A stretch of DNA of 33,202 bases from Mycobacterium sp. (GTDB lineage Bacteria; Actinomycetota; Actinomycetes; Mycobacteriales; Mycobacteriaceae), in contig JAGQTQ010000062.1 of assembly GCA_020438905.1 (NCBI GenBank), forward strand, positions 1 to 33,202, read 5' to 3'. Below are positions 25,282-33,202 of this stretch, in pieces. The first letter of the stretch is position 1. Each line of letters opens with the position of its first letter. Position numbers and translations under genes: made by a program. Below the pieces are notes generated by a model. It saw only the letters and a program-made list of their open reading frames with translations, did no database searches and was not told where the DNA came from.

Positions 25282-26322
25282 CTCCCCCTTGCCCCGCCGG
25301 TCCAGCCCATGTTGGCCAAGGCGCAGACCAGGGTGCCGGACACCGACGGCGAGTGGTCCTACGAACCCAAGTGGGATGGTTTCCGCGCGGTGGTATTCCG
25401 CGACGGCGACGAGGTGGTGATCCAGTCCCGCAGCGGCAAGGATTTGGGCCGGTACTTTCCGGAGCTGGTAGCGGACATGCGCGAGCGACTGGCGACGCGG
25501 TGCGTGCTCGACGGGGAGGTGGTGGTGCCGCGCCGGATCGACGGGCGCACCCGGCTGGACTGGGATTCGCTGGCGCAGCGCATCCACCCCGCGGCGAGCC
25601 GGATCCGGCTGCTCGCCGACCAGACGCCCGCGCATTTCATCGGGTTCGACGCCCTGGCTTCCGGGAATCGGGCACTGACGGGTGAGATGTTCCGGGCACG
25701 TCGCGAAGCCCTGCTGGCCGCGGTGAGCCGTGGTGGTCGGTGTCATGTGACTCCGACCACCGAGGATCCGGGGCTGGCGGCGCAATGGTTCACGACATTC
25801 GAGGGCGCCGGACTCGACGGGGTGATCGCCAAACGGCTCGCCGGGACCTATCAGCCCGGCCGGCGCGACATGATCAAGGTCAAGCACGCCCGCGACGCGG
25901 ACTGCGTGGCGATGGGTTACCGCATCCACAAGAGCGGTACCGGTCTGGGATCGGTACTGCTGGGCCTCTACGGCCAGTACGACGAACTTCGGATGGTCGG
26001 GGGCGCGACATCGTTCAACGCCAAGGACAGGGTTCGCCTGCTGGCGGAACTCGAGCCGCTGCGTGAGGGAGCCGACGTCGTCAAGGAGGGGGAGCCGAGC
26101 AGGTGGAACTCGGCCGCCGACAAGCGCTGGATCCCGATCCGCCCGGAGCGGGTCGCCGAGGTGGCCTACGACCAGATGGAAGGGGTCGGGAACGGACGAC
26201 GATTCCGCCACGCCGTGCGTTTCCTGCGCTGGCGCCCGGACCGCGATCCGTCGAGCTGCACTTTCGGCCAACTCGACGTCCCGCCGGACTACGACGTCAC
26301 CGACGTGCTGGGGACGCTCTGA
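25276..26322 (+). CDS. ligC: ATP-dependent DNA ligase LigC
   Basis: This is a 348-residue ATP-dependent ligase. The catalytic lysine is Lys32 in EPKWDGFRA, which becomes adenylated. Nucleotidyltransferase motifs follow: LDGEVVVP, FIGFDALA, LDGVIAKRL and MIKVKHARDAD. An OB-fold domain covers the C-terminal third. LigC takes part, with PolD and LigD, in back-up repair of DNA ends and gaps in mycobacteria. GTG 25276 aligns with the start of M. tuberculosis LigC (VQLPVMPPV there, VDLPLAPPV here); ATG 25267 or 25264 would add a few residues. Its stop overlaps the polD start by 1 bp (TGATG). Confidence 0.93.
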   Translation: MDLPLAPPVQPMLAKAQTRVPDTDGEWSYEPKWDGFRAVVFRDGDEVVIQSRSGKDLGRYFPELVADMRERLATRCVLDGEVVVPRRIDGRTRLDWDSLAQRIHPAASRIRLLADQTPAHFIGFDALASGNRALTGEMFRARREALLAAVSRGGRCHVTPTTEDPGLAAQWFTTFEGAGLDGVIAKRLAGTYQPGRRDMIKVKHARDADCVAMGYRIHKSGTGLGSVLLGLYGQYDELRMVGGATSFNAKDRVRLLAELEPLREGADVVKEGEPSRWNSAADKRWIPIRPERVAEVAYDQMEGVGNGRRFRHAVRFLRWRPDRDPSSCTFGQLDVPPDYDVTDVLGTL

Positions 26323-27362
26323 TGGCCGGTTCCGCCGAGGAGATCGACGTCGAGGGTGTCAGCGTCCGAATCACCAACCGCGACAAGGTTTTCTTTCCCG
26401 AGCTGGGCGCGAACGGCACCAAGGGGGCGCTCATCGACTACTACCGCGCGGTGGCGCCGGGGCCGATGCTCACCGCGTTGCGGGACCGGCCGACGCATCT
26501 GCAGCGCTTCCCCGACGGCATCGACGGCGAGCAGATCTACCAGAAGCGGGTTCCGGAGAAACATCCGGACTATCTGCAGACCTGCCGGGTGAGGTTCCCG
26601 TCCGGCCGTACCGCCGACGCACTGCGGGTCACCCATCCCTCGGCGATCGTGTGGGCCGCTCAGATGGGCGCGATCACGCTGCACCCCTGGCAGGTCCGCT
26701 GCCCGGACACCGACCATCCCGACGAGTTGCGGATCGACCTGGACCCGCAGCCGGGCACCGGATTCGCCGAGGCGCGCACGGTGGCCGTCGAGATCCTCAA
26801 ACCGGTGCTCGACGAACTGGGCCTGGTGGGTTACCCAAAGACTTCGGGCGGTCGCGGCGTGCACGTGTTCCTGCGGATCACCACCGACTGGGACTTCGTC
26901 GCGGTGCGTCGCGCCGGTATCGCCCTGGCCCGCGAGATGCAACGGCGGGCACCCGATCTGGTGACCACCTCATGGTGGAAAGAGGAACGGGGTCAGCGCA
27001 TCTTCATCGACTTCAACCAGAACGCGCGCGATCGCACCTTCGCCGCCGCCTACTCGGTGCGCCCCACCCCGATCGCCACGGTGTCGACCCCGCTGACATG
27101 GACCGAACTGGCCGCGGCCCAAACCCCCGACGACTACACCATGGCGACCGTGCCGGACCTGCTCGCGCGGCGCGGAGACCCGATGGCGGGTTTGGATTCG
27201 GTGTCCCAGTCGATCGAGCCGCTGCTGGCCATGGCCGACGCCGATGCCGAACGCGGATTGGGTGATCTTCCGTATCCCCCCAATTACCCGAAGATGCCGG
27301 GCGAACCCAAGCGGGTGCAGCCGAGCCGGGACCGGGACTTGAAGAGGGGAAAGGGGGATTGA
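26322..27362 (+). CDS. LigD-type primase-polymerase domain protein (PolD)
   Basis: This 346-residue stand-alone polymerase of the archaeo-eukaryotic primase fold matches the POL domain of LigD. Metal-binding Asp139 and Asp141 are in RIDLDPQPG and Asp230 is in IFIDFNQN. The nucleotide-binding SGGRGVHVF lies between. It adds ribo- or deoxynucleotides at breaks and gaps, for repair by LigC. It corresponds to Rv3730c and to the M. smegmatis protein called PolD1. The ATG overlaps the ligC stop. The C-terminal 30 residues are Pro/Lys-rich and probably flexible. The gap to the next gene (27363-27502) has a CCTGG/CCAGG hairpin (27423-27436) and AT-rich sequence, perhaps promoter. Confidence 0.92.
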   Translation: MAGSAEEIDVEGVSVRITNRDKVFFPELGANGTKGALIDYYRAVAPGPMLTALRDRPTHLQRFPDGIDGEQIYQKRVPEKHPDYLQTCRVRFPSGRTADALRVTHPSAIVWAAQMGAITLHPWQVRCPDTDHPDELRIDLDPQPGTGFAEARTVAVEILKPVLDELGLVGYPKTSGGRGVHVFLRITTDWDFVAVRRAGIALAREMQRRAPDLVTTSWWKEERGQRIFIDFNQNARDRTFAAAYSVRPTPIATVSTPLTWTELAAAQTPDDYTMATVPDLLARRGDPMAGLDSVSQSIEPLLAMADADAERGLGDLPYPPNYPKMPGEPKRVQPSRDRDLKRGKGD

Positions 27363-27502
27363 GCAAGCCGCGCACGGCTTCGGCGGCAGGCGGAGCAGGC
27401 CTTCGCCGGGGGCGAACACCCACCTGGATTCCCAGGAAGGTGTGGTAGACATCTCAGTAAATCTTAAGGTTTCTGGAGCCGATTCCGTAGGGGGTCCCGT
27501 CG

Positions 27503-29467
27503 ATGTCCCAATCAGCGCGTAAGCGTGGCGGAAACCGCCGCATCCAGCCCTACACCTGGCTCGGCGCCGGCGCGGTAACCCTGGGTATGGGTGTGGCTCT
27601 GGTAGGCGGGACCGCGGTGGCCTTCGCCGACACCGGGGCGGAATCGACGGGCGCGACGTCGACCTCCGAGAGCGCAGGCGCTGCCGGCGCAGCCTCGGCA
27701 AAGTCCGACACAGTCGGCCCGCGCCGCAAGGCCCTGCGCCCGTCCCGCTCTGCCGCGGCGGACGCGGACGGCTCCGCGGGATCGACCGCACCCCCGGCTC
27801 AGGGCCGTATGGGCCGTGTCCCGGTGGCGCCGGAGCTTCCCGATGCTGCGCTCGATCTTGAAGCCGTCCAGGCCGAGACAAGCACTCCGCTGCCGGCCGC
27901 CGCGGTCGTCGACGACCCGGTTGCCACCGATCAGGTTGTCACCGAGCCAGTCATCGCCGAGTCCGCTCTGGCCGACCCGGTTGTCAGCGAGCCGACGCCG
28001 AAGCGGGCGGTCCGGGCCTCCCGCGGCGCGGCCGTCGCGGTGCCGTCGGGGTCCGAGTCTGACGGGGCGACCACGGACGCCGAACCGGCGGCGGTCGAGG
28101 TCGCCGAACCGTCCTCCGATCCGGCCCCGGCAGCGTCGGTTCCCGGCCCCGCCGCCGATCCGGCTCCGGTGATGACCTCGTGGCTGCCCGGAGCCGGGGG
28201 AAACCCGGGCAGCCAGATCGTGCCCGGATCCCACGTCCAGTTGGCGCTTCAGGAGATCGCCGACGCCCAGGGCATCCTCACTCAGCAGACCTGGGGTTCG
28301 GGCAACATCCTGGCCGGTGTGGTCGCGATCGTTCCGCAGGTGTTCCTCGCCGGGGCGTCGCTGTCGCTGACCGCGTGGGGCGCGACGAATCCGGGCGTTC
28401 AGGATTTCCTTGCGGGCACGGCGGGAATTCCGCTGATTCACCAAATCGCGCAGGTCACCCTGCTCAGCAACATGCTGCTGCCCGGCCTGGCTGAGTTCTC
28501 GATGGGTGGAGCGGCGTTGATCATGCCCCTGGTCGGCGTGTTCGGCGCTGACATCAGTGCCGCGGAGACCCAGGTCGCCGCCGCCCGTCAGGACGGCAAG
28601 ATCTACGCGGTGGTGCCGGTGCGGATGGTGGCTACCACCCAGCCCGTGGTCGGAGTTTCGGTGAACGGCGGATCGGCCGCCACCTTGCTGGTCGACACCG
28701 GAGCCTCCGGACTGGTCACCACGGCGGACAAGGTCGGCTCAGGGGACCTCGGCCCGATGACCGGTGAGGGCAACAGTTGCTTCAGCGGCGGGATCTGCTA
28801 TCACTACGAGACCTACGACACCACGGTCGACCTCGGCGGGGGGGCGGTCACCACGGCACCGGTGAACATCGTGACCAACAACGATGAATACCCGGACAGC
28901 GTCGCGGTCTTCAAGGATTTCTTCTCCTGGGGCGCCGACGGCATCCTCGGTGTCGGCGCCAACACCGCCGGTCCGGGTCCGGCCCCGATCCCGACCGCGC
29001 TGATGCCCGGCGAGCTGAGCAACGGCCTTCTGCTCTACCAGAACGCGTGGCCGTTCGGTCTGGGCGGCTTCATGATCCTGGGTCCCAACGCGCTGCCCAC
29101 CCGAGTCTCGGTGCCGGGCGCCCCGGACGCCTATGTGAAGGTCAGCGTCAACGGTGGGGCGAAGACCGACGCCGGCGCCATCATCGACTCCGGTGGCGTC
29201 TTCGGAACCCTCAACACCGCCAACGACCCCACCGGCACGGCGGTCGGCCAGAACCTCCCGGCGGGCACCACGATCGCGGTGTACACCGCCGACGGTGCCA
29301 CGCTGCTCTACAGCTACACCACCGGCAGCGGCGTTTACGGCACCCCGGTCATCGGGAGCGGTCTGATGAACACCGGTAACGCGCCGTTTGCTCAAAACCC
29401 GATCTACCTCAACTACGGGTTCGACGACCCCTACGGCATCGGTTCGACCGACTTCTCCATCTGGTGA
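27503..29467 (+). CDS. Exported PecA-like aspartic protease
   Basis: This 654-residue protein has a long basic N-terminus (SQSARKRGGNRR), then a signal sequence (LGAGAVTLGMGVALVGGTAV). A low-complexity Ala/Pro/Ser/Glu/Val linker to about residue 225 is followed by a hydrophobic region (WGATNPGVQDFLAG and around). A pepsin-like aspartic protease domain covers the C-terminal half, with catalytic Asp398 in LLVDTGASG and Asp562 in IIDSGGVFG. This domain matches the PecA group that cleaves PE/PE_PGRS exported proteins in pathogenic mycobacteria, but there is no PE domain here, so its own secretion and substrates are uncertain. ATG 27503 follows a purine-rich GTAGGGGG. Confidence 0.85.
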   Translation: MSQSARKRGGNRRIQPYTWLGAGAVTLGMGVALVGGTAVAFADTGAESTGATSTSESAGAAGAASAKSDTVGPRRKALRPSRSAAADADGSAGSTAPPAQGRMGRVPVAPELPDAALDLEAVQAETSTPLPAAAVVDDPVATDQVVTEPVIAESALADPVVSEPTPKRAVRASRGAAVAVPSGSESDGATTDAEPAAVEVAEPSSDPAPAASVPGPAADPAPVMTSWLPGAGGNPGSQIVPGSHVQLALQEIADAQGILTQQTWGSGNILAGVVAIVPQVFLAGASLSLTAWGATNPGVQDFLAGTAGIPLIHQIAQVTLLSNMLLPGLAEFSMGGAALIMPLVGVFGADISAAETQVAAARQDGKIYAVVPVRMVATTQPVVGVSVNGGSAATLLVDTGASGLVTTADKVGSGDLGPMTGEGNSCFSGGICYHYETYDTTVDLGGGAVTTAPVNIVTNNDEYPDSVAVFKDFFSWGADGILGVGANTAGPGPAPIPTALMPGELSNGLLLYQNAWPFGLGGFMILGPNALPTRVSVPGAPDAYVKVSVNGGAKTDAGAIIDSGGVFGTLNTANDPTGTAVGQNLPAGTTIAVYTADGATLLYSYTTGSGVYGTPVIGSGLMNTGNAPFAQNPIYLNYGFDDPYGIGSTDFSIW

Positions 29468-29568
29468 TCAGGCGAATGGTTCTTTTCTGTCAATTTGGGA
29501 AACCTGCCCTAAGAAGAAGCTGAGGCGCGTTACTGTGCGCTGAGGCTTCGCACTCGGGAGGAAACGTC

Positions 29569-32160
29569 ATGGGCGCATCGAAATTCGTCGGTCGAGTCGG
29601 GGGATTGGCGGTGGCCCTGGGGGTCGGCGCCGCCGCGTTCTCCTCGAGCGTGGCATGGGCTGAGGTCTCCGGATCCGGCTCGGATCCCGGCGGCGCCTCG
29701 CGCGGTAACGACTCGTCCTCCTCGCAGTCGGCGTCGCGGGGCCGCAAAGCCTCGGCGCAGGCTCCCAGTGCGGCACCGTCGAGGAACGTCGTTCGGCAGC
29801 AACGCAATTCGCGCTCGGACTCGGGGCCGACACCTTCGGCGCCCACGGAGTCGGGCGGGCAGTCCTCGGCCCTCGAGGTCGACGTCGATCCCGCGCCGGC
29901 CGCGGTACCGGTGCCCGCCGCGGCCTCCGCCGCGGCTCCGAGCGTGCCGACCGCGGCCGTGGTCGAGGCTTCGAACGATTCGGCGTCACCGGCGTCGGCG
30001 GCGGCTCCGGCGGAGATCGTCGTCGCCGTGGTGCCGGCCGCGGAACCCGATCCGGCGCCGGCCGGCGAGGTAGCCGGTTTCCTGTCCGAAGCCGATAACG
30101 GGCTGTCCGACGGCGCCGGTAGCGATCCGCTCGTTCCGGTCGATTCGCCACTGGCCTGGGCCCTGCTCGCCGTCGCCCGCCGCCAACCGCTCAGCGCCGC
30201 GAGCACCGCCGGCCCGCTCGCCTCGGTCACCACAGCGCAGGCGGTCACCAGCAAGGGAATCACCGTCGATCCGTCGGTGGAGTTCATCGACGGCTTCTTC
30301 CAGGGAACGCTCAACGCCACCAGCGCCCGCGGGGCCGCTCTAAGCTACACCTCGCTGGACGGCAGCAACGGCGGCAAACTGGACCTCGGCACGGTCCCGA
30401 TATCGCCGACCGAGACCGACCCGCAGAGCTACACGATCCTGCCGTACGCCACCTGGCTGGACGTCGGCGGCGTGAAGGGCACCGAGCAGTTCTCCGTCCG
30501 GATCAGTGAGACCACCGACTTCAATCAGTTCCTGATCAATATCCCGGTCGTCGGCCTGATCGCCGCCCCGGTGATCGACCTGCTCCAGAAACTGCCGCTG
30601 ATCAGCGATCTCCTGGCGCCGATCATCGGCAGCTCGATCGTCGCCACCATCGACGTCAACGTGGCCGCCGACGCCCCGGGCGACACCCCGCTGTCGTTCA
30701 CCTATGACGTGATCTCCTTCGACGGCACCGCGATCAGCACCAACTTCTTCCCGGCGACCGGTATCGCGGAGGGCGAGACCGCCCCCACCTTGCTGAACGG
30801 ACCGGGTCTGGGCTCGCCGGGGGAGACCGATCCCTACAACGTGCTGGGTACCTTCGGCTCGGTTCCCGGCGTGGACCCCATGCGTGACGAGGGCTACAAC
30901 GTGGTGACCTGGGATCCCCGCGGCGAGTTCGCCTCCGGTGGTGTGCTGCAACTGGACAGCCCGTTCTTCGAGGGCCGCGACGCCTCCGCGATCGTCAGCT
31001 GGGCCGCGAACAACCCGCTGGTCGAACTGGACGCACCCGGCGACCCGGCGGTCGGCATGGTCGGCGGATCCTACGGCGGCGGCATCCAGATGGTCACCGC
31101 CAGCACCGACCCCCGCATCGACGCCATCGTGCCGAACGGCAACTGGTACTCACTGATGGACGCGCTGTACCCCTCGGAGGTCCCCAAGACCGCCTGGTCG
31201 GCGATTCTGCTGCTTGACCTGGTGACGGCGGGTGCGCGGATCAACAACCAGCTTTACGTCGGTGCACTGACGGGGCTGTTCGGTTTCATCACCCAGACCG
31301 GTCAGGCGGTTCTGTCCAGCAGTGGTCCGACGACCCTGCTCAATCAGCTGCAGATCCCGACCCTGCTGTTCCAGGGCACCGTTGATGCGCTGTTCCCGCT
31401 GGATCAGTCGGTATTCAACGCCGAGACCATCACCGAGAACCCGTTCGGCGCCCCGGTGAAGCTGGCCTGGTTCTGCGGCGGTCACGGCTCCTGCTCGACC
31501 GGGGTGAGCCCGACCCAGCAGCAGCAACTCTTCACCGACACCTTCGCCTGGCTCAACCAGTACGTCGCCGGCACCGGCCAGGGCGCCGACGCCGTCCCGG
31601 TGTTCCAGTGGTGGGACCAGAATGCGGATTACTACACCTCGGACCTGCTGCCCTTCCAGGACGGCTTCAACCAGCTGGATCCCTACAGTGCCTCCAGCGC
31701 CGGTGGGACTCTGGGAATCATTCCGTTCGTCGGAGGATCGGGTTCCCTGTTCGGATCGTTCCCGATCGGCCTGATCTTCCCCACCCCGGCAGATAACGCG
31801 ATCAATGTCGCGCTGACCCCCGACGTCGGGGAGCAGATCGTCGGCGCGCCCCAACTGAGCTTCACCTACCGAGGCCTGGGCACGGGCGAGGCGGTGTTTG
31901 CACAGCTGGTCGATAACGCCACGGGCGAGGTGGTCGGCAACCAGGTGACGGCGGTCCCATTGACCCTGGATGGCCGCGAGCGCACGGTGTCCATGCCGCT
32001 CTATGACATCGCCTACACGGTCGGCGCCGGTGACTCGCTGACGCTGCAGATCGTGAGCTGGTCCTCGATCTTCGCCAACGCGGCGATCGGCGTGGTCGAC
32101 ATCTCCGACATCCAGGTGGACCTGCCGCTGCGGGAGATCCCGCCGGTCGCAGTCGTCTAA
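29569..32160 (+). CDS. Exported alpha/beta hydrolase, S15/CocE-like
   Basis: This 863-residue protein has a signal peptide (FVGRVGGLAVALGVGAAAFS then VAWA) and a disordered Ser/Ala/Pro linker to about residue 170. The X-Pro dipeptidyl-peptidase/CocE-type alpha/beta hydrolase domain follows, with nucleophile Ser501 in GGSYGG, acid Asp606 in GTVDALFP and His639 in CGGHGSC. A beta-sandwich domain of the PepX C-terminal kind covers the last 130 or so residues. Such enzymes cut peptides or esters; the substrate is unknown. ATG 29569 is strongly supported by GGGAGGAAACGTC. It follows the protease gene by 101 bp. Confidence 0.86.
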   Translation: MGASKFVGRVGGLAVALGVGAAAFSSSVAWAEVSGSGSDPGGASRGNDSSSSQSASRGRKASAQAPSAAPSRNVVRQQRNSRSDSGPTPSAPTESGGQSSALEVDVDPAPAAVPVPAAASAAAPSVPTAAVVEASNDSASPASAAAPAEIVVAVVPAAEPDPAPAGEVAGFLSEADNGLSDGAGSDPLVPVDSPLAWALLAVARRQPLSAASTAGPLASVTTAQAVTSKGITVDPSVEFIDGFFQGTLNATSARGAALSYTSLDGSNGGKLDLGTVPISPTETDPQSYTILPYATWLDVGGVKGTEQFSVRISETTDFNQFLINIPVVGLIAAPVIDLLQKLPLISDLLAPIIGSSIVATIDVNVAADAPGDTPLSFTYDVISFDGTAISTNFFPATGIAEGETAPTLLNGPGLGSPGETDPYNVLGTFGSVPGVDPMRDEGYNVVTWDPRGEFASGGVLQLDSPFFEGRDASAIVSWAANNPLVELDAPGDPAVGMVGGSYGGGIQMVTASTDPRIDAIVPNGNWYSLMDALYPSEVPKTAWSAILLLDLVTAGARINNQLYVGALTGLFGFITQTGQAVLSSSGPTTLLNQLQIPTLLFQGTVDALFPLDQSVFNAETITENPFGAPVKLAWFCGGHGSCSTGVSPTQQQQLFTDTFAWLNQYVAGTGQGADAVPVFQWWDQNADYYTSDLLPFQDGFNQLDPYSASSAGGTLGIIPFVGGSGSLFGSFPIGLIFPTPADNAINVALTPDVGEQIVGAPQLSFTYRGLGTGEAVFAQLVDNATGEVVGNQVTAVPLTLDGRERTVSMPLYDIAYTVGAGDSLTLQIVSWSSIFANAAIGVVDISDIQVDLPLREIPPVAVV

Positions 32161-32255
32161 GCCCAGTCGCGCAAGGCCGGCCCAGAGGCTTCGGGCGTCG
32201 GGGGTTCGCTTCGTGGCCGGGTCGGGACCGCGGTGTGGTTCAGCGGATGTGTGAT

Positions 32256-33143
32256 TCAGCGGCGCAGTCGCCGGCGGATCTTGCCGGAGGGGCGCCGGTT
32301 GCGTAGCGCCCCGGCAGCCGGTTGACCGTCGGTAGTGGGATCTGCTGAGGAGTTCGTGGCCGCGTCGGTTGTGCCTGCGGCGTCCTCCTCGGCGTCATCG
32401 ACGGCGCGGTCGGAGGTGTTCGGCTCCTCGGTGCTGCCGGTAACGGTCATGTCGTCGGCGCGGTTGCCGTCGGTCGTCTCGTCGGTGCTCTGCGAGCCGG
32501 TCCCATCGGTGCTGTCGACAGGGGAATCTGGCTCCGCATCGGCTTCGTCGCCGTCCGCGGAGTCCGACGGGCCGGTCTCGGTCTCGGTCCCGGCATCAGT
32601 CCCAGTGTCGGCGTCAGTCTCAGTGGCCGCGTCGGACTTCTTGCCGCGCGGCTTCTTCGGCTTCTTTTCCTTCTTCGTCTTGGGGGGCTTCTGCGCCTTC
32701 GGCGGCTTGGGTGCGGCCGGCGGCTTCTCGGCGATGAAGGACAGGTAGAACGCCGTAACGGCTAACACTGCGATCGCCGCCGCCGCGCCGTAGACGCCGA
32801 ACAGATACGGCCCCCCGACGTCGAGGCGAAGCCAGATCTCGGTGATCGCCGCCAGCAGAATCAGCGCTCCGGCGAACAGGTGCAGCGCCCCCGACCAGGC
32901 GCGCAGCCGCAACGCCAGTTCGGGGGTGGCCGCACTCGGGCGCAGGGAGCGCTGCAGCACCAGCCACACCGGCGCGGCAGCCGCACCGATCGGCAGGGCT
33001 GCGGAAATGCGGCCGACCGTCGCCAGCGTGGCGGGCATGGCACCGGTGAGCACCCACCAGCGCGGCAGGACGAACAAGAAATACAGGACCGCGCCGATCA
33101 GGATCAGGGCCAGGTGCAGTGCTGTTGCGGCGCGCCGCCCCAT
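32256..33143 (-). CDS. Membrane protein, LucA (Rv3723)-like
   Basis: This 295-residue protein has four membrane segments in the first 140 residues (ALHLALILIGAVLYFLFVL, IGAAAAPVWLVLQ, LHLFAGALILLAAI and AAAIAVLAVTAFYLSFIA). A basic Lys/Pro patch follows (KPPKTKKEKKPKKPRGKK). The tail is acidic, Thr/Asp/Glu-rich and probably disordered, and ends in an Arg-rich stretch (RNRRPSGKIRRRLRR). The N-terminal part (PRWWVLTG, PATLATVGRI and TPELALRLRAW) resembles my memory of LucA, which coordinates fatty acid and cholesterol uptake with Mce transporters; its place after ligC/polD fits Rv3723. The match needs a search to confirm. From 32161 to 32255 nothing else is seen. Confidence 0.75.
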   Translation of the reverse strand: MGRRAATALHLALILIGAVLYFLFVLPRWWVLTGAMPATLATVGRISAALPIGAAAAPVWLVLQRSLRPSAATPELALRLRAWSGALHLFAGALILLAAITEIWLRLDVGGPYLFGVYGAAAAIAVLAVTAFYLSFIAEKPPAAPKPPKAQKPPKTKKEKKPKKPRGKKSDAATETDADTGTDAGTETETGPSDSADGDEADAEPDSPVDSTDGTGSQSTDETTDGNRADDMTVTGSTEEPNTSDRAVDDAEEDAAGTTDAATNSSADPTTDGQPAAGALRNRRPSGKIRRRLRR

Positions 33144-33202
33144 GCCCCTCCTTGTGTTTGTGGGTCCGGGGTGCGACCGTGCCGCTGATCGGGCCGATCG
33201 CA

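Overview
The window comes from a high-GC actinobacterium, almost certainly a Mycolicibacterium/Mycobacterium species. The evidence is a 19-kDa-antigen (LpqH) family lipoprotein, WS/DGAT acyltransferase, LigC with its PolD partner, a beta-propeller exported protein, a PecA-like aspartic protease and many GTG starts with 1-8 bp gene overlaps. From memory, gene order also matches two M. tuberculosis blocks: roughly Rv3762c-Rv3752c (bases 1-9650) and Rv3731-Rv3723 (bases 25250-33150). Between them lies a more species-specific stretch.

Layout. 1-2832: the end of an alkyl sulfatase, a small charged protein, a SpoIIAA/STAS-like protein on the minus strand, and an orphan glutamate-type binding lipoprotein preceded by a 17-bp tandem repeat. 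2873-7487: a LapA-like membrane protein, then the compact osmoprotectant ABC operon proX-proV-proW-proZ ending in a glycolipid-binding-domain protein. 7453-9650: tyrA, divergent from the pair tRNA-deaminase-associated protein/tadA, then tRNA-Ser(CGA) with a clear promoter. 9804-10478: a VapBC-type toxin-antitoxin pair with an inverted-repeat operator, next to the tRNA. 10531-16205: exported beta-propeller protein, a small glycine-rich exported protein, a lipoprotein, a WS/DGAT and an LpqH-like lipoprotein.

16308-24326: tgt (tRNA-guanine transglycosylase); then, on the minus strand, a two-gene operon of a large polytopic membrane protein with a soluble tail and a catalytically intact, free-standing reverse transcriptase. 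The operon ends in a structured 3' region with a good intrinsic terminator. A secreted RNase T2 is divergent from it, 40 bp away, followed by a cytochrome P450 and a saccharopine-dehydrogenase-like protein. 24323-33143: gluQRS (works on queuosine-modified tRNA-Asp, so it pairs with tgt), ligC-polD, a PecA-like aspartic protease, an S15/CocE-type exported hydrolase, and a LucA-like membrane protein.

The part most likely to be undescribed is the membrane protein-reverse transcriptase operon at 17699-21077 with its 3' hairpins and its divergent RNase T2. All RT motifs needed for catalysis are present. There is no maturase, HNH, CRISPR, retron-type upstream RNA or DGR repeat, and the RT is translationally overlapped with the membrane protein. 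The two genes are therefore very likely one functional unit of unknown purpose.
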